Below, piece after piece: positions 15,101 through 27,100 of a DNA stretch of 64,000 nucleotides. Location: positions 22,430 to 86,429 of the forward strand of contig JASANG010000902.1 in assembly GCA_030248215.1 (NCBI GenBank), read 5' to 3'. The stretch's first letter is position 1. Each line of letters begins with the position of its first letter. The notes beneath the pieces were generated by a model, which ran no database searches, was not told where the DNA came from, and saw only the letters and a list, made by a program, of their open reading frames with translations. Both the position numbers and the translations under genes were made by a program. This DNA is from Enoplolaimus lenunculus (lineage: Eukaryota; Nematoda; Enoplea; Enoplida; Thoracostomopsidae).

Positions 15101-18100
15101 GAGTATCCTTCATAAATGAAAGTGAAGGAATTTATATTAAAAAGCACAGCGTGTTGAATCGACGCATTTTAATTTTCGGTAGCTGATAGTCATTTAGAAA
15201 CCACATATACGGCATTTGCGAGTATAAATTTATTTAAACTGAGCTACCGTGCTTGGTGAATGCTAGTTGGAGTTACGAGTTAGTCAACGTTATTAGGTTT
15301 ACAATAAGTCATTAAATTAAGTGGATCCCACAACAGCGTTATTACCACTGCTCTTATATACTGCAATTGCATACTTTTGTATATGGTTACCGAACTACAG
15401 AAATTAACTGTATAATAAACATTACAGCCGATTCCTTTATTTTTGTCATTCAATATACTATGATTAATTGCTACAGAAAGTAACGAACCATAGCATCTTG
15501 TATGAGCATTACATAAATTGAACTAACACGTTATTAATACCATTCTCAAATGCAAAACAAAATGGTTCACAGAAAAAGATTGGCATACCTTTTCAATTCT
15601 ATCCTTTTCAATGGCAGTGTTCAATTCCAAAGCTGCATCATTCTGAAAAAGCATTGCAATTGTTAAAACGTAACAAAATGTACAACATACTTCATTTTGA
15701 TTCTACGGAAATTAATTATTACTGAAGCTTACGTAGCAGTAGCGTAATGGCTGTGTTTCTGAAATCTTTAACTTTAGTATGCCTGAACTTTTAATTTGTA
15801 GTATATCGAATTTAGTTAGACAGCGAAGTCGTACTCAAGCAGGGTTTGAGAAATTCAGCGAATTAATTCTGTCAAATCCGAAAGAAATCATTTGTAACGA
15901 AAAATTTACATAATTCAAACCAGTAACCACCATTCGTAGCTTCCGCACGTTTGTTTTTAATCAGTAAAAATCAAAAGAATGCTAACAAGCAACCGCAGAA
16001 CAATCATATACTACCGATATTATAAAATATACAGCATAGCATAATTATTTTCGAATGTTTTTTTACAAAATTTTACTAAATCGTAGCATTTGAATACTTT
16101 AATTTTGTCGCGTTTCGTGTTTGCAACCATTAATTCACGCTCGAGTTCACGATTTTTCAGTCTCAATTCCGCTTTCTGTTGTTTAACTTTGGATAGTTCT
16201 TCCAACAAATGTCTGAACAAAAAACCACTTTGAAATGCTTATGAACCCGTATTTTGAAGATGAAGAAAAAAGCTTCATGATCAACCGGATTTCAAAATAA
16301 TTTAGAGTCGAATATGCATTTCTAAACTTTACGGTTTACGTCGTCTACGAAGACCATTATTGATCGGGGTAATTAGGATTATGATATTTAGAATTTCGTA
16401 TGTCTCAATTGCCTGGATAAGATTTTATTTGCTTGGTCCGTATGAAAAACAGCTACAGGTTTAGTTTTTATAACACTTTTATATATTCGAAGAGATTTTT
16501 TCGATGTCAAGGTTAGGAATCGGATTCTACAAAATCACAATAGGTTTGGATACGGAATTAGTGAAATTGTGGATTCGGTGCCACTCTGACTTCAAGTGCA
16601 ATGTACTGTTCACTTCTTACCCAACTCAAAGTGCTACAGCAAAAAACATTACAGCTTACGTGTATGTTCGTTTTTCACAATCTTCAAGTTCGTCAATCTG
16701 TTTACGGAGGCGTGCGACGTCTTCAGCGAATTCAGTGTTTTTATTCTTTTCAGAATCGATTTCCTGAATTTTTTGAAATTGCCGTAAACTTGAATATAAA
16801 TAATTTAGATGTTCGGGAACAAAATGAAAACACGACATGGAGGCAATAAATGGAATACCACTGAAAATAAGGTACCTTCCGATATATATATATATATATA
16901 CTGGCTTCTCCACAGCGGGGGCGGGGGGGCCCAGCTTTTTTTGAGGCGGACATTCGGCAAAATGTGATTTTATATTACGCTGAGTACTCATAATTTTTTA
17001 ATAGCGTTACAAATACCGGTAGTAACTAGTACAATTCAATAATGAACTGAACAAAGCACAATTATATAAAGACCGTTTCAGGGCATACAGCATTCGAAAG
17101 TACCTTGCAGCAACAAGTTCAACCCGCCTGAGCCTTATAATAAACTGAAGCTGTGACTAATATATAAAATATATGTTAATCACAGTTTCAATTATAGATT
17201 ATCTATATTTTATATAATTGTGCATTTTTGAACTTCTGGTAAAGTTGTCAGTAATATTAGTTAAAATTATTGTTATTAGCGTTTGCGGGAAATTTTTGTC
17301 ATGTTGAGCGATGAGTAATCTTCAGTTGAGTTGGAAACACGATCTAGAATAAAAAAATGGTCCAAAAATTCGGCTTGCAAAATTTTGAGCCTGCCCCAAG
17401 GACCCCCCAGATCATCTTGGGGGGCCTCAGGAAAACTGCCCCCAGATCATCTTGGGGGGCCCCAGGAAAACTGCCCCCGGCAAAATTAGCTGCCCCCCAG
17501 GAAACTCCTGCCCCCCCAGGAAACGCCCCCCCGGCGGAAATTTTCAAGCTGTGGAGAAGCGAGATATATATATTCCGGTATTTTTTCACCTTCCGGTTCC
17601 GGTAAATTTTTACCAGATTTAAAAATTCCGGTGTTATAATTTGGTCGTTTTCTTAACTTTGCTAATTTTTAAGAATGTCTTTTGAAAGCCACTTGTACTC
17701 CGAATATAAGCCATTGATGGTGGATTTCACTTCAGGCGACGACGAAAATCTAAAATACAACAAATAAAATAAATACCTATGTTCGACTAAGGTTATTTAA
17801 CAAATAATAGAGCAAAAAAATAAGATTAAAATGAAATTTTTGGTGAAATGCATTTTTCACTCTATATATATATAAAATTTGCAACATGGAAGATTCGGAT
17901 TCGGTCAAATCATGGATTCGGTGCCACCCTGCAACGAAGTAAACAAGCACTGCTCGCCTGTCGCAATCGTGATTCTAACTGTTTAGCGTTTTCTTGCAAC
18001 AATTCTAAAACTTCGACTTTTGTCGTCAAACTTCCAATTTCTCTATGTAGTTTGTACACTGATTCGGCTTCGTGTGCTGTGTTCTTCTGCATTTTTTCAA

Positions 18101-21100
18101 GTTTTGGCATATCAGCTGCGGTTTCTTGCTGCTGCTGTTGTTGCTGTTGTACTGTCGCCGGTTCATGATGATCCACCAAAAAACAACAAATCAGTAAGAT
18201 AAGACATTTTAAATTTTTTCACTGATTATTATGGTTACAAGACAGTTTTTGGGAGCTGGCAAACGGAATAAATTGCTTATAAACATTCAAGACAAATAAT
18301 TTAATAGTTAGCTAATAGCTAATTTGCATACTAGCTTAATTAGTTAAGCTAAAATTAGGACTTTTTATATTACTTCACTGAGCAATCAGATTCAGTACTA
18401 AAGGATTTTTGGGTGTGAGAAATCTGAACAAATTGTTTATAAACCTCCGAGACCAATAATTGAATAGTTAGCTAATAGTTAATTTGCATATTAGCTTAAT
18501 TAGTTATGCCGAAATTAGAACTTTTCAATAATTTCAGAAGTATGTCCAAGGAGCTTCGCTCAATACACGTAGTTGTAGTACTACTACGACTGGTAGTATT
18601 AATTGAACGCGAGAGACGCATATTGAAACACCGGGACTAAGAGCAATATACCAGCAATACTGGAACGTAGCACTGTTTAGGTAATACAATTATAATTTAA
18701 AAACAGCCAACGAAAAGCATGTTAAAGCTCAAACTATAAAGCCTAAGCACAATAATGGAGTAAATGTGTGGTTGTATAAGAGTTACTTCGGGCCGGTATC
18801 TTTACCGGGGCCCAGTTAGAAAACCTAAAGATAACTATCAACATGAGCTTCGTTATACGTAATAAGTATATGGTGGCTAACAGTGTAAAAGAAAATCTAT
18901 ATATTAATTGTGTAGCGTGATAACATTGTTTTCATGCGAGTCAACTAATAATAGTATGTAAAGCGTGCTAGCCGCAAACAACGGTCGACTCAGCTTGTGG
19001 TGCATCGTGATCATTTTGTTCCGTCGCACGTTCGAGACCATTTTGCACAAAACCAGTTGAATGCACTGGCGTTGAAGTTTGTGGATGCTAAAACCCAGGA
19101 AATGCTGTTAGTGCGCCCAATTAAACAAGAATATCTGAATAATTTATAAGCTTAGAGTGTGAAAGTTTATGGTGAACGATTTTTGCCTAAAACTAAGTCA
19201 GACGTTAAAATACCTACCGCGACAGTTGCGAACGGCGACTCCAACTGTGCCTGAAATAGAGTAGGTTGGGTTGTATTGGTGGAAAAGGTATTCGACAGTT
19301 TGATATTATGAGCGCTAGACAATATTGGGGCTGTGCCCCCCACAATCTGAACATTGGAGGACAAGTGCCCCTCTGCCCCCTCGCCTATGGCCAAACTCAA
19401 GGCGTTTGTGTATAATTATGTAATAAGTTAACCCGAGTACAGAGCCGGGACAGATGACGCTTTATTTGCGCATGTCAAACCAAAACTCAACATACATTTA
19501 CTGACGCATTAACGTGCTAAAAATCGACTGATTTAAAAAACACACCATCCGGTTAACATCCGGTTCCGGTAAAAAATCACTATCCGGATCCGGTATCCGG
19601 TTTTTCGCGATCCGGTCACACCCTGGTATTACGTATGTATACAGCATTACTAACGTTTTAAGACACATGAATATTATCGCGGCCTTTAAAAATACATGAA
19701 ACAAACGACAACTTAGGGGATTTAACACTAACTTTTGACTTTTGATACAAAGGACTATTCAATTCAGCGTTTTTAGGATGATGCAGTTGCTTTTGTGTTT
19801 TGTTCAATTCCACTTCTAGCGATTTGATTTGTTCTAATGCCATCAATAGTGCATTGTCTTTTCTCTCATCGGACATAAGCGTTCCTGTCGACGAGATATA
19901 ATCTGCGCTACCTCCTTTAGCCTCAGCTGATTGCTCGACCGCTGTTGACTCAACAATGCTGTCATTCAAAACATAACGTTTGCTAAAAATACAGCAACCA
20001 CAGGAGTACTTCCAACAAAATTAAAACGTATAAAATATAATACTGCTTAACCCTGGCTTGGTACAAAAATCTCAAAACTTAGTAATAGACACTCATGCCG
20101 CATTGTACGTACTCAGAGTGCAACTGGAATTCCGATTCCGATTAGAATTTCGAGTCAAACGAGTTCTGATTCCGACTACGATTCCACCATTAATCTCAAT
20201 CGGCATTTTGAAATTTTAATATTAATCCTACTTGCTGTGGTGTGTTGCATAAAAATTCTCTCGTTTTCAACATCTAAATACACAACGCAACCGTTTTATT
20301 TAAAAAAATAACAGCAATATTTGTTCATGCAACGTTTCTTAAAATTGTTGCCATCCAACAAACACCCTAAATCAATATTATTTGTTAATACAAAATAGAA
20401 TTGCCCGGGGACAGGACGTTAACCGGGACGAGGCACAACGCCACAGTACCGAAGCCGGTACCAAGTCTTACGATTTTCGTATTTTTGAAACGGGAACCAA
20501 GCGTGATAGGATTTTTTCATGCGAGCGAATTAAGGACTGTGTATAAAAACTGGGCCACGAACCATCTCTACGTAATACAAATTGTGCATATACGTAGCCA
20601 CAAAATTTGCAGTTCCAATTCTGATTCCAGCATAAATCGGCTGTTCCAATTTCGACATAATCCAGTCCCGCTTTGTTTCATGTACGTATGCATACGGCAA
20701 CGACGATTTTAATTTTTGGTGACAACACTCTGGAAAAGTGGTTGTATCAGCGGGGAAACATAAAGGGACAGCTCAGATATGTATCCTGCAAAAATGAAAT
20801 TCCTGTTCCTGTTTTTGTTCCGGCGTTGAAAGACGCAGGAAGAGATTTTGCAGTTTCGTCACAAATATTGAAGATCAGCTTGAAAATATAAATTTTACAT
20901 CTCAAAAATTTTGCGGAAAATCAGCCTTCTTCAAAATCGTTGTTTCGTCTGCACAAGCCGTTATGCGGTTGTGCAATATAACCTGCGAAATGTAGCTTCT
21001 GCTAGAAATCTCGTACTACTACAAACAAACCTGAATTTGGCCTTCTGTGCAATATGCAACCGTAGATCCATTTCCCACGGTGCACTCGAACGTCGTTTAA

Positions 21101-24100
21101 CTCGCTCGGCGTCTTTTTGCTTATCAATCGACTGTCTCATCGTGTTGTTTTCACGCTCAACGGCAACAAATTTCATATGAATGTCATTGCATTTCCGTTT
21201 CGTTGCGTCAAGTTCATTAAGCACAGCGTCGTATTTGGTTTTGATGAGTTGAATTTCGCGTTCCAACTCGTTTTGTTTGGCTTCAAAATTTCGCCGCTGT
21301 GGTGCGAGCAATTCGGCGGTTGTCACAGCCGCTGCAACAACAGATGGCAGTTGTTTCTGTTCACATTCCAAATCGCAGTTTGCGCTCGATGGATTTGCTT
21401 CGACAGCGGTGCGGTACTGACTGGAAACTTCAGCGGTGCTCTGACATCGATATGGTTCAGAATTGACCGGGTCAACAAATTTTATTGTTGCTGTACCGTG
21501 GTTTTCGCAAGTGCCTCGCTGATGGTCGAAACATTCGTTCACTAGCAATTTGCTTTCATCTTGAGACTCATTGGGTAAAATATTATTTTTAGCATGCACA
21601 TCACTGACACCAATATTATCACCAGCACCAATGCAGCAAAAACTAGTATCAGTTCGCCGGAGAGCTTTGTAGCTCACAGCACACAAAGTTGATCCGCTGT
21701 TTGTTTCGCCAACGGTCGTCCACACTGAGCTTCGGCGTTTCTCACACTGTAACTTAGAATTTGTTGCTTGTAGTTCGTCAACGCGCGCTGCAAGCTTGGT
21801 TTTTTCGCGTTCAATCCGCGCTATGACGTCATTTTTTGCATCCAATCGCGCATTTGCGTCTGCTAGCTGTGCTCGAACACGTGCAAACGCGGATGTTTGA
21901 CTTGCGAGCGATTTTCGCATTGTGCTCATTTCTTCATTTTTTTCGTTCAAATAGTGCTGAAAATGACTTTCGTCCACACGACACAAATTACCTTCAGCAT
22001 TTTTTGCCATCACTCGAGAATATGTATATCCGACAAAAGCAAGTGCTATTGGATCCGCGTTTATCAATCGTTGTACAACTGAAGTCTCCTCAGTATCATT
22101 TGGCCAACGTAAACCATTCACCAATGTATTTTGACATTGCGACGCCACAGGAGCAGGATCTTCTGGAGGAACTGAAACAATTGCGGCAGAAAAATCATCA
22201 CAATTACTTTCGTTCTTCGGCATAACTTTGTGGTGTTCAGAAGACAAATGACATCCATGTTCGTTGTTTTTATTCTTCGCTTTACAATCACTATAATAGC
22301 GCAACCTGCTCGACGAGTTACGATAGAGTAACGCTCCGCTACCAAGACATGAAGTATCTTTGATTTCAGGTAGAATTGGCGAAATTTCATTTCTCAAATT
22401 GCTCCAATTGATCGACGCGAACGCAGGATGTTGTCTTACTTCAGCGTATCCAGGTCGAGTGTTTTCACTTGACAACAAAGACAGTACAACTTCACGCAAA
22501 GCCGGTTCGACAGAAGCATTTTTGAACGTAAACATGGCTGATTTATCGTCGTTTTCGAAGTTAATAATATCACTCAACGTTGCACTAGACAATAATTGCT
22601 GGGTGTTGCCAACGCTATCAGTATCATTGTCTTCATTAACTGTACTTGAAAATGGTACAGTTCCATTTATCATTTCGTATGCAATTATGCCAAGTGACCA
22701 CAAATCAGTAGCGTGACTATGGGTTGCGGCACCGCTACATTCATCGTTGATTGTATTTTTACAAACTCGAGTTGTTGTTTTTGTTGTTACAGCAACAACA
22801 TTGGCAATTCCAGCGACAAGCTCAGGACTGGAATAGTACGGATTGCACGCAATCGCACGTGATGCAAATAGCCGTTCACCACGCCCACATCGTGCGGCTG
22901 ACGCGAAACCACATAACTTCAAATGACCGCACTTGTCAATCAATATGTGTTCCGGCTCAAGTGCTCTGCAAAATATACGTATATTATAGTAATGCCCTAT
23001 AATAATTAACGAAAAACGGTAATTTTTTGAAAATTTTTTCAAATTGCACATATAGCTCAAAATGGGTGTACATTTTTCCCTGGACGGTGTCGAAAAAATG
23101 AACATCGCGTTTTTGATCGATATTTCTTAACGATGATAGCTATTTGAATTTTAAACCTTTCTAAATAAATGTTCATACCCTTTTCGGATGAAGCTAATGA
23201 AAAGTTTTTATGGCTTAAAAAGGCAACCATAATTTCGCATTTTTTCGAAGCTAGAAGTATCCCGTTAAAAATAGTACTTGGCATATTTTGCAAATATGTG
23301 ATTTTTTGATATTGTAGTTTTTTCAACTTTTCTGGTATGTGGGTGCAGCAATGAAACCAATATATGACATCTTCTAGTAGTATTTTTAACAGGCTTTGTA
23401 ATGGTACCTAATTTTCTAGGATTCAATTTATACCGTGAAAGCCGTCAAGGCTCGGTTCACCATTTCGTGGACATTTGCAAATGTTCAATTTTATAGGACA
23501 TTGCTATATACATATATAATCTGTATATACCTATACTTACACACAGGCACGGTTCGTATATAATTGCTTGTTGTCTCAAACAGAATTTGATTATATCGAA
23601 AACGAAACTGGAAATTTAATCGGGAATTCCTACCGGAATCGGAACTATAAATTTCGCCATTGTGTAAATCTTAGCTTAACGTAAAGCAAAACATTTTGAA
23701 GACTCCAAGTGTATAAATGAACCTGTCACACACAATTACACGCCTTGTTGTGTAAAATGTATAAAAATCAAAATTTGTTCGACGCGTACGTAAATAATAT
23801 AACTAAAAAATAACAAAGTATAAACTTTGAAACTTCATAATCCCTAGCGTCTTGACTGGCTAGCCTTATTGGCGATATGACTAAATTAATGACGTGGTTG
23901 TGCGATATATACGTATATTTCGCATTTCTATTTACAGTTCGGCTTCCGGTATTTTTCAATAAACCTGTTCTGCAGATTTAATCCTTACGCACGTACCTGT
24001 GAACGTATCCTATATCGTGTAAATAATGTAATGCTTCAAGTAACTCCGCAACAAAAAATGCAATTGTTGCGTTGTCCATAGCAAGGCAATTGGCCGTGGT

Positions 24101-27100
24101 ATGATAATGTTGCGATAAAAGACCCAAAAAATCGCCGCCACTCGCACGTTCCATCAACAAATATACACATTCGTCTGATGACCACGCGCGATACAATGCC
24201 GGAATCCATGGACTGTTTGAAAGCGCAAGCAGATCACGCTCAGCTTCGTATGCCGGAACAGGGCAGTAAAACTGCGACGCTGCAACCGCTGAACCACATC
24301 CAAAGGCCTACAAAAGCGATCATGCTAATATGAAACTATGATGCGACCGGATAATTTACCGGATAAAGGAACATGATACAGATATTGACTTTTTTACCGG
24401 AACAATAACCAAATATTGTATATCGTAAAATAATTTTTTTCGCTGTATATTTAGGGTGCTCAAGGTTTTCGTCTGTTGTAAATTTCACAATTGCTGCAGA
24501 TACACAAAGACTTACAAAAGTAACTGAAAACGTATCAAAACTTTAACTTCTCGACTTGGCCAGAAATTTAATCAAAGCTAGATTGTAAAGGCGCTCACTT
24601 GTAAAAAGTAGTTTTATAATATTCAACACCACAACCGATGTTTGAACCACTAAAAATCGGGTAGGTATATACTTGTGTACTTCCCTCAACACTATTTCAA
24701 GTTCCTGCAAAGGGACTATTTTATTACATTGTGACATGGATGGCTTAGGTTTACATTTACACTTTAGCTTAGACATGGGCGCGTGGAAGTAACGAAACAA
24801 ACAAAAACTGCATGAGCTTTTTCAACGTTTATAATTAGAGTTAGAGATAGTTTTGTGACAGTTTTCAAACATTGCGTTTTGCCAACATTTCCATAATAAA
24901 TAAACTAAAAAATAAAGTTTGGCGGCGATTCATTAGTTTAATTGTATGAATTAAATGGAAATTCTGAGCGGATAAAAATATGCAAAATCTTTGGTAAAAA
25001 ATCTTTTGTTTTCGGTGACGGTTAAGAGGATCTCGGGCTTGGTCTCGCTTTTTTGACCGAGACCGCCCATCCCTGCCGGCTTGCAAGTAGGTTCCGATGG
25101 ACCACTTATATACAGGGTTCTAATCGAAATATAATTTTGTTGGTATCGGAATTAAATTTTCACGTCGGAATTTTTGTTTTGAATGTTTTATGGTTATGTA
25201 AAGTTTTAATCGTAAAACCGAATAGGTTGTTTCATATTTTACAATTTACGCACGGTGAAAGCTTTCAACCGCAAAGTACCACTCTCCAAATTAGATGGAT
25301 TCGCAATTCATTTTCGCACCTTTTTCATTATTCGGGATGTGCCGATTACTTGGCATCAGTAATATCGGCATCAGAACTGCAAATAAATTGCCGATTATTT
25401 TGCCGAGGCTTTTTATCCACTTAACAGGGAGTTAAAATGCTAGCAATTTCACTTGTTGAATGGCTGGCGCATATCAGTTCGTCTGATCAGACAAACTGTC
25501 ATCTTTTTGCGTTCGTTCTTATGAAAAGGCTTACCCTGACAGCTGATTTCTTGTCATAAATTTTGATGGCATAATCTTCTTTATCCCATTTCCTACTTGA
25601 TCGAGCAATCCGAATCTCTGAAAACTGCCCATGTGCGATGGTATCACGAAGTTCAATGTCATCAACCGAAGGAACATACCGCCGTAAAGCAGTTAACACA
25701 TTTCGCCCTGCAAACCGAATAAGTGATGTGTACATACATAGCTAAGACTCAGGGTTCAACCGGAATTCCTGTTCCGGCCGGAATTCAAGCAACAATTGAA
25801 TTCCTGTTTCTGTTCGTGCCTTCAAAGATGCAAATTATTCATTACATTTGAATACATACTGGAAAATTTGTCATTAAAAATGTTATTTCGAAATGACTGT
25901 TTTTGCAATTATGCACCGTTCACAATAATTTTGTCAACGGTGCCGCAAAATGTGCCATAGCCCAAGGCTATCACGAGGTCATTTTCAAAATGACCTCGCG
26001 ATAGCCTTGGGCTATAAACGAAATCGCTTATAGCTCAGGGCTATCACGTGTCAGCTCCTTCCTCGAAACTCGCGATAGCCCTGAGCTATCACAAACCTCC
26101 TCGAATTTAGCCACACACACCACATACACAAACACAATACAAACACACACAACGCAAATTAACACACAAACAACACACAAACCTATCAAGTTACATATTG
26201 TAAAATTTTCAAATATTCGTTTTAGCCCTGAACTAGGGCAACTTTTGTGGCACCGTTCGATTTTCAAAATTTTGAGGAAGATGGAAAATTTTATGGTATG
26301 AAAGATATAGGCCATTTATAAGTCCACCCTACCACAGCATAAAATTTTACTGCTAGGTCAGTTGGCCGGTCAGCTAGTTTTACTGCTAAAGATATGAAAT
26401 AATATATAAAATTTTACTGCTAAGATATGAAAGAGAGGGAGCCAATGTTTACTTTTAGGGGCGTACTGTTCAAAATATTTTAAGACACCCTATTATATAC
26501 GCCTAAAAATTTTTTCAAGTCTTTCCACTTTGTTCAAAATATTTCTAGACACCCTTACGCCTGAAAATTTGTCCACTTTGTTCAAAATATTTCTAGACAC
26601 CCTATTACGCCTAAAAAATTTTCCAAGTCTGTTCAAAAGCGTGAAAATTTTTCCAAGTCCACTCAGGGTTTCAAAATTTGAGGTTTGCCACAAAACTTCT
26701 CATAGCACTGAGCTAGCGTGCAGGGCAGAGGATTAAAATTTTAAAATTAAATTTTTGGTATCAAGTTTCATAACACACATAAACATATGTGTGTTATGAA
26801 TATAAATATATATAGAAGAGGAAATTTTGTGATAGCTCAGGGCTATCACGAGTTTCGAGGAAGGGGCTGACATGTGATAGCCCTGAGCTAAAGCGATTTC
26901 GCTTATAGCCCAAGGCTATCACGAGGTCATTTTGAAAATGACCTCGTGATACCTTGGGCTATGGCATATTTTGTGGCATTGTTGACAAAATTATTGTGAA
27001 CGGCGCATTACTTCAATTTTGTTAATAAACTGTCTCTGAAGTGTTTTCGCAAAATGTGATCATGAATTAGCAGAAAATTCACGTAAGCAAATTTTATTCT

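Noticed and set aside
20401-20891. Plus-strand frames below citron exon 4
   Set aside because: Peptides match translations of the CGGAATCGGAA-family repeat and have no partner exons.
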